Origin: Pseudomonas fildesensis
GTDB lineage: Bacteria; Pseudomonadota; Gammaproteobacteria; Pseudomonadales; Pseudomonadaceae
Length of the DNA stretch: 64,000 nt
Direction of reading: 5' to 3'
NCBI RefSeq assembly: GCF_001050345.1
Contig: NZ_LFMW01000007.1
Coordinates: 620,001 to 684,000 of the forward strand
Within the stretch, counting starts at the first letter, position 1. Each line of letters starts with the position of its first letter. Below the pieces are notes generated by a model. That model did no database searches and was not told the origin of the DNA. It saw only the letters and a program-made list of their open reading frames with translations. Positions 44,945-57,527 of this stretch are shown in pieces. A program made the translations under genes and the position numbers.

Positions 44945-45916
44945 TTACACGCCAAAGCGGCTACGGTAATCGCTGGGGGCCAGGCCGGTAATTTTCTTGA
45001 AGGTCGCGCGGAAGGCGCTCGGGTCCTGATAACCCACGGTCCAGGCGATATGGTCGATAGTACCGTTGGTGAACTCCAGCATCTGACGCGCCTTGCCCAC
45101 CCGCAGGTGCTGGCAGTATTCGGTGGGTTTGAGCCCGGTGGCGTTGCGAAAGCGCCGCAGGAATGTGCGCTCTTCCAGGCCCGCAATTTGTGCCATGGCT
45201 GTCACGGAAACATCCACCGCGCCACTGGCTTGCAGCCAATGCTGAACCTTCAGAATCGCGCCGTCGCCGTGCCCAAGAATCGGCGCGAAGTTGCTGCCGC
45301 ACTGGCTTGCACTGTCACTGTGTTCGATCACCAAAAAGCGCGCGGTACTGGCCGCAATGCTCGGGCCCATCAGGCGGTCGACCAGGCGCAGGCCCAGCTC
45401 GGACCAGGCCATCAGCCCGGCGGTAGTGATCAAGTCGCCGTCATCGACAATGGGTTTATCCGCCTCCAGCCGCACGGCCGGGTAACGGGCGGCGAACGAT
45501 TTGGCCGAGGACCAATGGGTGGTGGCGCTGCGCCCGTCCAGCAGGCCACTGCGCGCCAGCATGATCGAACCGATGCATACGCCGCCGAGCACGGTGCCCG
45601 TCGCGTGTTGTTGGCGAATCCATTCCAGCAGCGCGGGCGGCGCCTGTTCTTCGGTGAACTCGCCAATCGACGGCGGCACCAGCACGGCCATCATCGCTTG
45701 CGCAGGCCCCGGGTGACTGTCGAATACCCGCGCGGGCGTGCCATGGGCATCCACTTGCCAATGGCTGACCCGCAGCAATGGCAATTGCGCGGACTGATGC
45801 TCGGCGCCGATCCGGTTGGCAACGCCGAACAGATCGGTCAAGCCATGCACCGCCGCCAGTTGCGCGCCCTGATAGATCAACACACCCAGCTCGACACTCG
45901 AGCGTTCCACGGCCAT
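44945..45916 (-). CDS. GlxA-family AraC-type transcriptional regulator
   Basis: Regulator of 323 residues. The N-terminal DJ-1/PfpI-like domain (LGVLIYQGAQLAAVHGLTDL, GTVLGGVCIGSIMLARSGLL with the Cys elbow, TTHWSSAKSFAARYPAVRLE) would sense a ligand, and the C-terminal AraC-type double helix-turn-helix (VSVTAMAQIAGLEERTFLRR, HIAWTVGYQDPSAFRATFKK) binds DNA. The ATG at 45916 is preferred to 45952. It is divergent from the cysteine hydrolase at 46014, a frequent pairing in pseudomonads, and probably controls that gene. Confidence 0.9.
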   Translation of the reverse strand: MAVERSSVELGVLIYQGAQLAAVHGLTDLFGVANRIGAEHQSAQLPLLRVSHWQVDAHGTPARVFDSHPGPAQAMMAVLVPPSIGEFTEEQAPPALLEWIRQQHATGTVLGGVCIGSIMLARSGLLDGRSATTHWSSAKSFAARYPAVRLEADKPIVDDGDLITTAGLMAWSELGLRLVDRLMGPSIAASTARFLVIEHSDSASQCGSNFAPILGHGDGAILKVQHWLQASGAVDVSVTAMAQIAGLEERTFLRRFRNATGLKPTEYCQHLRVGKARQMLEFTNGTIDHIAWTVGYQDPSAFRATFKKITGLAPSDYRSRFGV

Positions 45917-46013
45917 TGTCAGTTTCCCCCCTGTTATTGTCGGTGCAGCCAATCCTCGGCCTGGGCGCCAGCTAAGATACTGGGGCCCATCAACCCATCA
46001 CGAGGCAATACAC

Positions 46014-46577
46014 ATGGCCAAGCAAGCGCTCATCCTAATCGATATCCAGAACGACTACTTCCCCCAGGGCAAGTGGCCGCTTGACGGCGTGGAAGCCGCA
46101 GCGGACAAGGCAGCGCAGGTGCTCAAGGCTTTTCGTCAGGCGGGCGATGCAGTGATTCATGTACGCCATGAATTCACTTCCGATGACGCGCCGTTCTTCA
46201 CTCCGGGCTCCGAGGGCGCGCACTTGCATCCCAAGGCGCTGAACGAGGGCAGTGAGCCGGTGGTGCTTAAACATTTCGTGAATGCGTTTCGCGAGACTAA
46301 CCTGCGAACGCTTTTGGAGCAGCGGGCAATCACCGAGCTGGTGGTCGTGGGCAGCATGAGCCATATGTGCATCGACGCGGTGGTACGGGCGGCGGCGGAC
46401 TTGGGCTACAAGGTCACAGTTATCCATGACGCTTGTGCCACGCGGGACCTGGAGTTCAATGGCAAGGTCATCCCGGCGGCGCAGGTGCATGATGCTTATA
46501 TGGCATCGCTGGAGTTCGCGTATGCGGGTGTAGTGTCGGCGGACGAATACCTTAAGGCGCAAGCAGCGGCGGCATGA
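46014..46577 (+). CDS. Isochorismatase-family cysteine hydrolase
   Basis: Enzyme of 187 residues with a complete catalytic triad: D10 in ALILIDIQNDYFPQGKW, K86 in PVVLKHFVNAF and C119 in VVGSMSHMCIDAVVRAAADL. It belongs to the nicotinamidase/isochorismatase superfamily, but neither substrate can be assigned. A divergent GlxA-type regulator lies 97 bp away, implying inducible expression by an unknown amide or similar compound. It is clearly different from the YcaC-like protein at 8563. Confidence 0.87.
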   Translation: MAKQALILIDIQNDYFPQGKWPLDGVEAAADKAAQVLKAFRQAGDAVIHVRHEFTSDDAPFFTPGSEGAHLHPKALNEGSEPVVLKHFVNAFRETNLRTLLEQRAITELVVVGSMSHMCIDAVVRAAADLGYKVTVIHDACATRDLEFNGKVIPAAQVHDAYMASLEFAYAGVVSADEYLKAQAAAA

Positions 46578-46598
46578 CCGCCACTTGCTGATGTGTCT

Positions 46599-47360
46599 TC
46601 AGCGCGTCGCGATGATGAACAGGCGCGGGAATGGCAGCAATACGGTGCCATCGGCCAGGGCTGGGTAGGCCTGGGTAATTCGCGCCTGGTATTCCTGCAG
46701 GAAGGCGGCTTTTTCTTCGTCGGTCAAAGGCGCAAGAAACGGCCGTAATGCCGATGCCTTGAACCACTCCACCACTGCTGCATGGTCGGCCAACGGGTGC
46801 TGATAAGTGGTGCGCCACACGTCAACGCTGCTGCAATGTTTGCTCAGCAGTTCGTAGTAGTAGCCCGCCGTGTGCCGCTCATTGTGTTTGACCGCGCTGA
46901 TCTTTGCCGACCACGGCCCCCCTGCGGCCACTTCGCGAGCCAGCCGGTGGGCAGGCTCGTCGAGGTTGTCCGGGGTTTGCACCGCCAGCGTGCCGCCGGG
47001 CGTCAGTTGGTTGACCAGATGCGGGTAGAGCGTGGCGTGGTCAGGCAGCCATTGCAGCGAGGCATTGGCCAGGATCACATCGAACGTTTGCCCTGGGTTC
47101 CAGGCGCCAATGTCCGCCAGTTCGAAGCTCAGTGCCGGCAAGCGTTTGCGCGCGTCGAACAGCATGTCGTCGGAGCTGTCCATGCCGGTGACGTGGGCGT
47201 TCGGGTAACGTTCGGCCAACACTTCGGTGGAGTTACCGGGCCCGCAACCCAGGTCGACGGCAGTGTTTACTTCGGTATTCGGAATAGCCGCGACCAGGTC
47301 ACGGACGGGGCGAGTGCGCTGTTGTTCGAACATCGTGTACTGCTTGGCTGACCAGGTCAT
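46599..47360 (-). CDS. tam: Trans-aconitate 2-methyltransferase
   Basis: SAM-dependent enzyme of 253 residues that methylates trans-aconitate, an inhibitor formed from cis-aconitate. The start WSAKQYTMFEQQRTRPVRDL is characteristic; motif I is VDLGCGPGNSTEVLAERYP, followed by GMDSSDDMLFDARKRLP and ILANASLQWLPDH. Length is as in E. coli Tam (252). It converges on the cysteine hydrolase with a 21-bp gap. Confidence 0.93.
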   Translation of the reverse strand: MTWSAKQYTMFEQQRTRPVRDLVAAIPNTEVNTAVDLGCGPGNSTEVLAERYPNAHVTGMDSSDDMLFDARKRLPALSFELADIGAWNPGQTFDVILANASLQWLPDHATLYPHLVNQLTPGGTLAVQTPDNLDEPAHRLAREVAAGGPWSAKISAVKHNERHTAGYYYELLSKHCSSVDVWRTTYQHPLADHAAVVEWFKASALRPFLAPLTDEEKAAFLQEYQARITQAYPALADGTVLLPFPRLFIIATR

Positions 47361-47710
47361 TGCGGTTTTCCTTCTTTTTAGAGGAGGGGCACAGCCTAAA
47401 TCTTGTGACCCATCACAACAAATGCCGAGTGCTTAAGCGGTCGTTCACGGCAATTCAAGGTTGGCCACCTCAAGACGCCTTCCCGCCACCTCTCCACGAT
47501 GAAAAGCCGCAATATATTCATCGATTCTCTGCTGATATTCAGGGAAAAACTCAATCACCCACTCACGAACTCTTTCCAGCAGTCCGTCGTCTTGTTCCGA
47601 GCCCAAGCAAGCTTGTAGGTTTTACTTTTCTTCAGGCAAATAAAAACCCCAAGAGCGAAGCGCCTGGGGCTTTCAGGGTAAAACTTTACATCGACTGTCT
47701 CAGACGTATC
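47361..47710. other. 350-bp gap between tam and ssb with a possible gene remnant
   Basis: No complete gene is visible. On the minus strand a stop-free frame (47445-47621) encodes about 58 residues including GLLERVREWVIEFFPEYQQR and RIDEYIAAFHRGEVAGRRLE, which look like real protein rather than random sequence, but there is no start codon with a ribosome-binding site and the frame is closed upstream by TAA. I treat it as a likely C-terminal remnant of unknown origin. The ssb terminator occupies 47642-47670. Confidence 0.35.
47642..47670 (-). terminator. Terminator of ssb
   Basis: Read on the minus strand, CCCCAGG pairs with CTTGGGG (one G-T pair) around an inner GCG-CTT-CGC helix, followed by TTTTTATTT. 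It lies 41 bp after the ssb stop. Confidence 0.75.
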
Positions 47711-48226
47711 CTAGAACGGGATATCGTCATCAAAGCTGTCGAAATCCGGAGCTGGTTGCGGAGCGGCCTGTTGTGGCGCTGGACGCGACTCACGCTGTGG
47801 CTGCTGGCTTGGCTGCGGACGGGATTGCTGTGGACGCGGTGCCGAGTTGGACATGCCGCCCTGGCCCTGTTGGTCGCCCTGTGGACGGCCGCCCAGCAGT
47901 TGCATGGTGCCTTGCATGTCGACCACGATTTCAGTGGTGTAACGCTTGATGCCGTCTTTTTCCCACTCGCGGGTCTGCAGTTTACCTTCGATGTAGACCT
48001 GCGAACCTTTACGCAGGTATTCACCGGCGATCTCTGCGACCTTGCCGAACATCGACACACGGTGCCATTCGGTTTTCTCGACCTTCTGGCCGGTTTGCTT
48101 GTCGGTCCACTGTTCGCTGGTCGCCAGACTCAGGTTGGTCACGGCGTTACCGTTAGGCAAGTAGCGAACTTCGGGATCCTGGCCGCAAGTACCGACCAAT
48201 ATGACTTTGTTAACCCCACGGGCCAT
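47711..48226 (-). CDS. ssb: Single-stranded DNA-binding protein
   Basis: Protein of 171 residues. The OB-fold (residues ~1-110) shows [40 protein letters not shown] and [20 protein letters not shown] Gln/Pro/Arg-rich linker of about 50 residues follows, ending in the conserved acidic tip DSFDDDIPF that recruits repair and replication proteins. It lies 9 bp after the MFS gene and near the divergent uvrA, the usual pseudomonad arrangement. Confidence 0.98.
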   Translation of the reverse strand: MARGVNKVILVGTCGQDPEVRYLPNGNAVTNLSLATSEQWTDKQTGQKVEKTEWHRVSMFGKVAEIAGEYLRKGSQVYIEGKLQTREWEKDGIKRYTTEIVVDMQGTMQLLGGRPQGDQQGQGGMSNSAPRPQQSRPQPSQQPQRESRPAPQQAAPQPAPDFDSFDDDIPF

Positions 48227-48235
48227 AACGTTCTC

Positions 48236-49630
48236 CTAGGCTGGGCGCGCTGTCGGCACTGGGTTGACCAGTTGCTCGAGCGTCGCGCGATCCAATAATT
48301 CGGTGTCCAGTTTGATGTAAATAGCTGCTTCTTCAGCAACCACGACTGCATCGGTTACCCCAACGACGGCCTTAAGGCGCTCTACCAAGCCAGCTTCGCG
48401 AATGGCTTCGGGCGACAACGGCAGGCGCAGACTTGTGACGTATGGGGGTTCGCGCATGGTAACAGCAAAGGCCAGCCAAAGTGCAGCCAGCCCGGCACAT
48501 CCCAGGAACACAACCGACAAACCGCCGTGCTGAAACATCCAGCCACCCATGATGCCGCCCAGTGCAGAGCCCAGGAACTGGCTGGTGGAATACACCCCCA
48601 TTGCCGTGCCCTTGCCACCGGCCGGTGAAACTTTACTGATCAGCGAAGGCAATGACGCCTCCAGCAGGTTGAACGCGGTGAAGAACACCACCGTGCCGAT
48701 TACCAGCGCCCGCAGGCTGTCGCCGAACTGCCAGAAGAATAGCTCAGTGAGCATCAATGTCGCGACGGCGCCCAGCAGAACTCGTTTCATTTTGCGTTTC
48801 TTCTCGCCGTAGATGATGAACGGGATCATGGCGAAGAACGAAATCAGCAGCGCGGTCAGGTAGACCCACCAGTGCTGCTCCTTGGGCAACCCGGCTTTTT
48901 GCACCAGCGCCAGGGGCAAGGCGACGAAGCTGCACATCAGCATTGCGTGTAATACGAAGATACCTAAATCCAGACGCAGCAGGTCTGGATGCTTGAGCGT
49001 CGGCAATAACGCCTTGCGCGCGACGCCCGACTCGCGGTGCTGCAGCGTGCCGGTGGAGCGCGGCACCATGAAGGCCACGATCACGATACCGAACAACGCC
49101 ATACCGCCGGTGGCCAGGAACAACCCATGCAGGCCAAAAGCACTCGTCAGCAAGGGGCCGACCACCATGGCCACGGCGAACGACAGGCCGATGGTCATGC
49201 CGATCATAGCCATGGCCTTGGTGCGGTGTTGTTCACGGGTCAGGTCCGACAGCAACGCCATGACCGCAGCGGAAATCGCCCCGGCACCTTGCAGGATCCG
49301 CCCGGCAATCACGCCCCAGATCGAATCGGCCTGAGCCGCAAGCACGCTGCCGAGGGCAAAGACGATCAGCCCGAGGTAAATCACCGGGCGACGGCCAATG
49401 CGGTCGGAAATGATCCCGAACGGAATCTGAAAAATCGCCTGGGTCAGGCCATAGGCGCCAATCGCCAGGCCGATCAGGGCGGGGGTCGCGCCTGCGAGAT
49501 CCATTCCATAGGTCGCCAGCACCGGCAACACCATAAACATGCCAAGCATACGGAACGCGAACACCAGGGCCAGACCGCTTGCTGCTCGGGTCTCGCCGCT
49601 ACTCATGCGTTCGCTGTGGGGATCGTGCAT
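48236..49630 (-). CDS. MFS transporter with a C-terminal cytosolic domain
   Basis: Major facilitator of 464 residues with twelve predicted helices. The MFS signature is seen in [20 protein letters not shown] (loop 2-3), and the first helix starts [20 protein letters not shown]. Residues after about 400 form a soluble tail: [20 protein letters not shown] and [19 protein letters not shown] suggest a small beta-alpha-beta fold of the heavy-metal-associated type, but without CxxC. The substrate is unknown. It is divergent from uvrA and precedes ssb by 9 bp, so the three repair-linked neighbours may be co-regulated. Confidence 0.88.
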   Translation of the reverse strand: MHDPHSERMSSGETRAASGLALVFAFRMLGMFMVLPVLATYGMDLAGATPALIGLAIGAYGLTQAIFQIPFGIISDRIGRRPVIYLGLIVFALGSVLAAQADSIWGVIAGRILQGAGAISAAVMALLSDLTREQHRTKAMAMIGMTIGLSFAVAMVVGPLLTSAFGLHGLFLATGGMALFGIVIVAFMVPRSTGTLQHRESGVARKALLPTLKHPDLLRLDLGIFVLHAMLMCSFVALPLALVQKAGLPKEQHWWVYLTALLISFFAMIPFIIYGEKKRKMKRVLLGAVATLMLTELFFWQFGDSLRALVIGTVVFFTAFNLLEASLPSLISKVSPAGGKGTAMGVYSTSQFLGSALGGIMGGWMFQHGGLSVVFLGCAGLAALWLAFAVTMREPPYVTSLRLPLSPEAIREAGLVERLKAVVGVTDAVVVAEEAAIYIKLDTELLDRATLEQLVNPVPTARPA

Positions 49631-49742
49631 GGAAAAACCTCGTGTGAACCGGCGGCGATTCTACCAGTCCCATCGATTGAGAGGGTATATGCGGCGCTTT
49701 GCCGCGCAGCTTTCATGTAAGGCTGCAAGCGGCCCTTTGACA

Positions 49743-49758
49743 GTGTATATTCATCCAG
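49743..49758. promoter_or_regulatory. Imperfect LexA-box-like site upstream of uvrA
   Basis: GTGTATATTCATCCAG matches the CTGTATATATATACAG consensus at about 12 of 16 positions, keeping the CAG arm but with GTG in place of CTG. It lies 51 bp before the uvrA start in the divergent uvrA/MFS region. Function is doubtful without a test. Confidence 0.3.
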
Positions 49759-49808
49759 TCTTTAGCCGTATACTCCTGCATTATTTACGCCCGCCGTGCG
49801 AGGCCATC

Positions 49809-52643
<2,835 letters not shown>

Positions 52644-52657
52644 CTTATCGGGCCCAA

Positions 52658-52697
52658 TAAAAAGCCCCTGTCACTGTGAGGTGACAGGGGCTTTTTT
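52658..52697. terminator. Strong bidirectional terminator, uvrA / ferritin
   Basis: AAAGCCCCTGTCAC and GTGACAGGGGCTTT form a perfect 14-bp stem around TGTGAG, flanked by an A-run on one side and a T-run on the other, so it serves both convergent genes. Confidence 0.93.
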
Positions 52698-52708
52698 GTA
52701 GCTGGGAA

Positions 52709-53173
52709 TCAGAACTGCGATTGCAGGTAATTCTCCAGGCCAATCAACTTGATCAGGCCCAACTGCTTTTCCAGCCAGTAGGTGTGGTCTTCTTCGGTGT
52801 CATTCAACTGCACCCGCAGGATTTCCCGGGTGACATAGTCGTTGTGCTGCTCGCAGAGCTCGATGCCCTTGCAAAGGGCAGCACGGACCTTGTATTCGAG
52901 GCGCAAATCGCTGGCGAGCATCTCAGGCACCGTAGTGCCAGTGTCCAGATCGTCAGGACGCATGCGAGGCGTGCCTTCGAGCATCAGGATACGGCGCATC
53001 AGCGCATCGGCGTGCTGCGCCTCTTCTTCCATTTCGTGATTGATACGTTCGTAGAGCTCGGTAAAGCCCCAGTCTTCGTACATACGCGAGTGAATGAAAT
53101 ATTGGTCACGAGCTGCCAGTTCGCCCGTCAGCAACGTGTTGAGGTAATCGATTACGTCGGGGTGACCTTGCAT
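52709..53173 (-). CDS. ftnA: Bacterial ferritin of the FtnA (formerly BfrA) type
   Basis: Iron-storage protein of 154 residues that forms 24-subunit shells. Ferroxidase ligands are in [38 protein letters not shown] and the later [15 protein letters not shown]. It is often called bacterioferritin, but the position that holds heme-ligand Met52 in E. coli Bfr (DEMKHAD) is Ala here (EEAQHAD), so it probably does not bind heme at that site, as found for P. aeruginosa FtnA. The ATG at 53173 (MQGHPDVI) is the family start. It lies next to katA, linking iron storage with peroxide defence. Confidence 0.9.
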   Translation of the reverse strand: MQGHPDVIDYLNTLLTGELAARDQYFIHSRMYEDWGFTELYERINHEMEEEAQHADALMRRILMLEGTPRMRPDDLDTGTTVPEMLASDLRLEYKVRAALCKGIELCEQHNDYVTREILRVQLNDTEEDHTYWLEKQLGLIKLIGLENYLQSQF

Positions 53174-53286
53174 CGCCCTACATCTCCCTGCTTGAAAGTT
53201 TGTAGTTTGAACCATGATGCCCCGGAGGTCACGGGACAAACGGCAGGAAAGTGAAGATTTCCGGAGAAAAGTAGCTGAAATAACGC

Positions 53287-53310
53287 AAAAACCGCCCAAA
53301 TGAGGGCGGT
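53287..53310 (-). terminator. Terminator of katA
   Basis: On the minus strand ACCGCCC and GGGCGGT pair around TCATTT and are followed by TTTTG. It begins 19 bp after the katA stop. Confidence 0.8.
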
Positions 53311-53328
53311 TCTGCTTATCGTTTAGAG

Positions 53329-54777
53329 TTAGTTAAGCGATACACCCAGTGCCGTTGCGATTGCTTCTCCATAAGCAGGATCTGCCTTGTAGAAGTGCTG
53401 CAATTGACGCTGAACCACATCACTGGAAACCCCGGACATTGCGCCCGCGATGTTGTTGATGAGCAGCGCTTTCTGCTCATCGTTCATCAGGCGGAACAGC
53501 GCACCGGCGTGGCTGTAGTAATCAGTGTCTTCGCGGTGATCGTAACGATCAGCGGCACCGCTCAAAGCCAAAGCTGGCTCAGCATACTGAGGCGCTTGCT
53601 TCGGGGCGTCAGCGTAGCTGTTCGGCTCGTAGTTGGGAGTCGCACCGCCATTGCTGCCGAATGCCATCGAACCATCACGCTGGTAGCTGTTCACTGGGTT
53701 ACGCGGGGCATTCACCGGCAGTTGCTGGTGGTTGGTGCCGACACGGTAGCGATGAGCATCTGCGTAAGCAAACACGCGGCCCTGCAGCATGCGGTCTGGC
53801 GACAGCCCGACACCTGGAACCATGTTGCTTGGACCGAACGCCGCTTGTTCCACTTCAGCGAAGTAGTTCTGCGGGTTGCGGTTGAGTTCAAGTTCGCCGA
53901 CTTCGATCAGTGGGAACTCTTTCTGCGACCAGGTTTTGGTCACGTCGAAAGGGTTCTCGTAGTGAGCGTTCGCCTGAGCCTCAGTCATGATCTGGATGCA
54001 GACGCGCCATTTCGGGAAGTCACCGCGCTCGATCGCACCGAACAGATCACGCTGGGCGTAATCAGGATCGGTACCCGCCAGGCGTGCGGCCTCGGCCGGC
54101 GCCAGGTTCTTGATGCCTTGCTTGGTCTTGTAGTGCCACTTAACCCAGTGCCGCTCGCCCTTGCCGTTAATCAGGCTGTAGGTGTGACTGCCGAAGCCGT
54201 GCATGTGACGGTAGCCATCGGGGATGCCACGGTCCGAAAACAGAATGGTGACCTGGTGCAGCGCCTCTGGAGAGTGCGACCAGAAGTCCCACATCATCTG
54301 CGCGCTTTTCAAGTTGCTTTGCGGCAAGCGTTTCTGGGTGTGGATAAAATCCGGGAATTTCAGTGGGTCGCGAATGAAGAACACAGGCGTGTTGTTACCG
54401 ACGATGTCCCAGTTACCTTCTTCGGTATAGAACTTCAGGGCAAAACCACGTGGGTCGCGCTCGGTGTCTGCCGAACCGCGCTCGCCACCTACCGTGGAGA
54501 ACCGCAGGAACGTCGGCGTTTGCTTGCCGATGGATTCGAACAGCTTGGCGCTGGAGTACTGGGTGATGTCTTGGGTGATGGTAAAGGTACCGTAGGCACC
54601 CGAACCTTTGGCGTGCACGCGACGCTCAGGGATGTTTTCACGGTTGAAGTGAGCGAGCTTCTCGATCAGATGGAAATCATCGAGCAGCAACGGGCCACGC
54701 GGGCCCGCAGATCGGGAATTCTGGTTGTCCGCAACGGGAGCGCCGCTGGCGGTAGTAAGGACTTTATTCTGGCTCAT
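53329..54777 (-). CDS. katA: Monofunctional heme catalase
   Basis: Small-subunit clade 3 catalase of 482 residues that dismutates hydrogen peroxide. The distal His is in [15 protein letters not shown] and the distal Asn in [17 protein letters not shown]; the proximal heme Tyr is in [20 protein letters not shown]. Length equals that recalled for P. aeruginosa KatA. The frame opens with a TTG at 54783, but the ATG at 54777 has GAGGG nine bases upstream. It is followed by the ferritin gene, transcribed in the same direction but behind its own terminator. Confidence 0.96.
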   Translation of the reverse strand: MSQNKVLTTASGAPVADNQNSRSAGPRGPLLLDDFHLIEKLAHFNRENIPERRVHAKGSGAYGTFTITQDITQYSSAKLFESIGKQTPTFLRFSTVGGERGSADTERDPRGFALKFYTEEGNWDIVGNNTPVFFIRDPLKFPDFIHTQKRLPQSNLKSAQMMWDFWSHSPEALHQVTILFSDRGIPDGYRHMHGFGSHTYSLINGKGERHWVKWHYKTKQGIKNLAPAEAARLAGTDPDYAQRDLFGAIERGDFPKWRVCIQIMTEAQANAHYENPFDVTKTWSQKEFPLIEVGELELNRNPQNYFAEVEQAAFGPSNMVPGVGLSPDRMLQGRVFAYADAHRYRVGTNHQQLPVNAPRNPVNSYQRDGSMAFGSNGGATPNYEPNSYADAPKQAPQYAEPALALSGAADRYDHREDTDYYSHAGALFRLMNDEQKALLINNIAGAMSGVSSDVVQRQLQHFYKADPAYGEAIATALGVSLN

Positions 54778-54881
54778 GCTCAATTTCCCTCAGGTCGGAC
54801 TTGGAACTGCCGGCTAATCGGCTTGGAGGAAGTATTTATCATCAGCATGACGCTTACAAATTCATTAAATTGTAGGCCGCA

Positions 54882-54896
54882 ATAGAAAATTACTAC
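54882..54896 (-). promoter_or_regulatory. Candidate OxyR half-site upstream of katA
   Basis: Read on the minus strand, GTAG-N7-CTAT fits one ATAG-N7-CTAT half of the OxyR consensus at 7 of 8 positions. The second half-site is not recognisable. A -10-like TACAAT lies just downstream (about 54871-54876), about 100 bp from the katA start. OxyR control of katA in pseudomonads is known, but this site is weakly supported. Confidence 0.3.
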
Positions 54897-54971
54897 CAAC
54901 CCTCCAAGGGTCCATAGTGCAGGTCTTGACCTGACGAAAGCTTGTACACATGGCGCTTTTCTTACGCGCAC

Positions 54972-54996
54972 AAAAAACCGGGCACTAGGCCCGGTT
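54972..54996 (-). terminator. Terminator of the alpha operon
   Basis: On the minus strand ACCGGGC and GCCCGGT pair around CTAGT and are followed by TTTTTG, 21 bp after the rplQ stop. Confidence 0.88.
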
Positions 54997-55016
54997 CTTC
55001 GTTACAACTTGTCGTC

Positions 55017-55403
55017 TTACTCGGCGCTTACAGCTTCGCCGGCAGTAGCACGATCAACCAACTCGACGTACGCCATAGGCGCGTTGTCGCCAGTGCGGAA
55101 GCCGCACTTGAGGATGCGCAGGTAGCCACCCTCACGGGTAGCGTAACGCTTGCCCAGGTCGTTGAAGAGCTTACCAACGATAGCTTTCGAACGAGTACGG
55201 TCGAAAACCAGGCGGCGGTTAGCCAGGCTGTCTGTCTTGGCCAAAGTGATCAGCGGCTCAGCAACGCGACGCAGTTCTTTAGCTTTCGGCAGTGTAGTTT
55301 TGATCAGCTCGTGCTCGAACAGCGACACCGCCATGTTTTGAAACATGGCCTTGCGGTGCGAGCTGGTACGGCTCAGGTGACGACCACTTTTACGATGACG
55401 CAT
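55017..55403 (-). CDS. rplQ: 50S ribosomal protein L17
   Basis: Protein of 128 residues located near the exit of the ribosomal tunnel. The start [20 protein letters not shown] is the L17 signature, and [20 protein letters not shown] and the C-terminal [13 protein letters not shown] fit the family. Last gene of the alpha operon, 41 bp after rpoA, with an intrinsic terminator behind it. Confidence 0.98.
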   Translation of the reverse strand: MRHRKSGRHLSRTSSHRKAMFQNMAVSLFEHELIKTTLPKAKELRRVAEPLITLAKTDSLANRRLVFDRTRSKAIVGKLFNDLGKRYATREGGYLRILKCGFRTGDNAPMAYVELVDRATAGEAVSAE

Positions 55404-55444
55404 GGTTCATTCCTTACCAAACTCACGTTCGGTGATTACGACGA

Positions 55445-56446
55445 TCAGGCAGTCGCCTTGTCGTCCTTCTTAAGACTTGCAGGCGGCCAGTTGTCGAGGC
55501 GCATGCCGAGGGACAGACCGCGTGAGGCCAGAACGTCCTTGATTTCAGTCAAGGATTTCTTGCCCAGGTTCGGAGTCTTCAACAGTTCTACTTCGGTGCG
55601 CTGAATCAGGTCGCCGATGTAGTAAATGTTTTCCGCCTTAAGGCAGTTAGCCGAACGTACAGTCAGTTCCAGATCGTCAACCGGGCGAAGCAGGATCGGA
55701 TCGATCTCGTCTTCCTGCTCGATTACCACTGGTTCGCTGTCACCTTTGAGGTCGACGAACGCAGCCAACTGCTGTTGCAGAATGGTTGCAGCGCGGCGAA
55801 TAGCCTCTTCAGGATCCAGAGTACCGTTGGTTTCCAGATCAATAACCAGCTTGTCAAGGTTAGTACGCTGCTCGACACGGGCGTTTTCCACCACGTATGC
55901 GATACGGCGAACCGGGCTGAACGAAGAGTCGAGCTGCAAGCGACCAATGCTGCGGCTTTCGTCTTCATCGCTCTGACGCGAGTCGGCCGGTTCATAACCA
56001 CGACCACGAGCTACGGTGAGCTTCATGTTCAGGGCGCCGTTAGACGCCAGGTTAGCGATTACGTGATCGGGGTTAACGATCTCGACATCATGATCCAGCT
56101 GAATATCGGCAGCGGTAACCACCCCCGAACCCTTCTTCGACAAGGTCAGCGTAACTTCGTCACGGCCGTGCAGCTTGATAGCCAGACCTTTAAGGTTCAA
56201 CAGGATTTCAATTACGTCTTCCTGTACACCTTCGATGGCGCTGTACTCGTGGAGCACACCGTCAATCTCGGCCTCGACTACTGCACAGCCGGGCATTGAG
56301 GACAACAGGATGCGGCGCAGCGCGTTGCCCAGGGTGTGGCCAAAACCACGCTCGAGAGGCTCGAGAGTGATCTTGGCGCGGGTTGGACTGACAACCTGCA
56401 CATCAATGTGACGGGGTGTCAGGAACTCATTTACCGAAATCTGCAT
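55445..56446 (-). CDS. rpoA: RNA polymerase alpha subunit
   Basis: Alpha subunit of 333 residues. The N-terminal dimerisation domain contains [20 protein letters not shown] and [20 protein letters not shown]; the C-terminal DNA- and activator-binding domain contains [20 protein letters not shown] and [20 protein letters not shown], joined by an acidic linker. Located between rpsD and rplQ, as usual, so polymerase and ribosome synthesis share the operon. Confidence 0.99.
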   Translation of the reverse strand: MQISVNEFLTPRHIDVQVVSPTRAKITLEPLERGFGHTLGNALRRILLSSMPGCAVVEAEIDGVLHEYSAIEGVQEDVIEILLNLKGLAIKLHGRDEVTLTLSKKGSGVVTAADIQLDHDVEIVNPDHVIANLASNGALNMKLTVARGRGYEPADSRQSDEDESRSIGRLQLDSSFSPVRRIAYVVENARVEQRTNLDKLVIDLETNGTLDPEEAIRRAATILQQQLAAFVDLKGDSEPVVIEQEDEIDPILLRPVDDLELTVRSANCLKAENIYYIGDLIQRTEVELLKTPNLGKKSLTEIKDVLASRGLSLGMRLDNWPPASLKKDDKATA

Positions 56447-56468
56447 GGATGCACCTATTTTCTAGCCC

Positions 56469-57089
56469 TTACTTGGAGTAGAGCTCGACAATCAGGCTTT
56501 CGTTGATGTCGGCGGACAGATCACTGCGAGCAGGAACGTTCTTGAAAACGCCCGACTTCTTCTCAGTGTCTACTTCTACCCATTCTACGCGGCCACGTTG
56601 GGCACACAGATCGAGAGCTTGGACAATGCGAAGTTGATTTTTTGCTTTCTCGCGAATCGCGACAACGTCACCAGCACGAACCTGGTAAGACGGAACGTTA
56701 ACGGTTTGGCCGTTTACGCTGACGGATTTGTGCGATACCAGCTGACGGGATTCGGCACGAGTCGAACCAAAGCCCATACGGTATACAACGTTGTCCAGAC
56801 GGCATTCGAGCAGTTGCAGCAGGTTTTCACCGGTTGCACCTTTCTTGCCAGCAGCTTCTTTGTAGTAGCCGCTGAACTGACGCTCGAGAACGCCGTAAAT
56901 ACGACGGACCTTCTGCTTTTCACGCAGTTGGGTGCCGTAATCGGACTGGCGACCGCGGCGTTGGCCGTGGATACCAGGTGCTGCTTCAATGTTGCACTTC
57001 GATTCGATCGCGCGCACGCCGCTCTTCAGGAAGAGATCGGTGCCTTCGCGACGAGCGAGTTTGCATTTTGGACCAATGTAACGAGCCAT
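56469..57089 (-). CDS. rpsD: 30S ribosomal protein S4
   Basis: Protein of 206 residues that nucleates 30S assembly. [20 protein letters not shown] is the family start; the S4 RNA-binding domain is seen in [20 protein letters not shown] and [20 protein letters not shown]. In E. coli S4 represses the alpha operon by binding a pseudoknot before rpsM; whether that holds here is not shown by sequence. Confidence 0.98.
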   Translation of the reverse strand: MARYIGPKCKLARREGTDLFLKSGVRAIESKCNIEAAPGIHGQRRGRQSDYGTQLREKQKVRRIYGVLERQFSGYYKEAAGKKGATGENLLQLLECRLDNVVYRMGFGSTRAESRQLVSHKSVSVNGQTVNVPSYQVRAGDVVAIREKAKNQLRIVQALDLCAQRGRVEWVEVDTEKKSGVFKNVPARSDLSADINESLIVELYSK

Positions 57090-57107
57090 TCTTTACAATC
57101 TCCTGGA

Positions 57108-57497
57108 TTACACGCGGCGCTTCTTCGGCGGACGGCACCCGTTGTGCGGGATTGGCGTCACGTCGGTGATGCTGGCGATCTTATAGCCACAGCCGTTCAA
57201 AGCACGGACAGCAGACTCACGACCTGGGCCTGGACCTTTGACGTTAACGTCGAGGTTTTTCAGGCCGTATTCCAGCGCAGCTTGACCAGCACGTTCAGCA
57301 GCTACTTGAGCAGCAAACGGCGTGGACTTGCGGGAACCGCGGAAACCCGAACCACCGGAGGTAGCCCAAGAAAGCGCGTTACCTTGACGGTCGGTGATGG
57401 TCACGATTGTGTTGTTAAAAGAAGCATGGATGTGGGCGATGCCATCAACCACTGTCTTTTTAACTTTTTTACGAGGACGAGCAGCAGGTTTTGCCAT
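57108..57497 (-). CDS. rpsK: 30S ribosomal protein S11
   Basis: Protein of 129 residues of the 30S platform. [20 protein letters not shown] and the conserved [20 protein letters not shown] block match S11, as does the C-terminal [16 protein letters not shown]. It lies 30 bp after rpsM and 18 bp before rpsD. Confidence 0.98.
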   Translation of the reverse strand: MAKPAARPRKKVKKTVVDGIAHIHASFNNTIVTITDRQGNALSWATSGGSGFRGSRKSTPFAAQVAAERAGQAALEYGLKNLDVNVKGPGPGRESAVRALNGCGYKIASITDVTPIPHNGCRPPKKRRV

Positions 57498-57527
57498 GAT
57501 TAATTTCCTGTCGATTCGCGTGGGCGA

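Noticed and set aside
53395..54885. Plus-strand open frame of 496 codons antisense to katA
   Set aside because: No recognisable domain; katA on the opposite strand is unambiguous.
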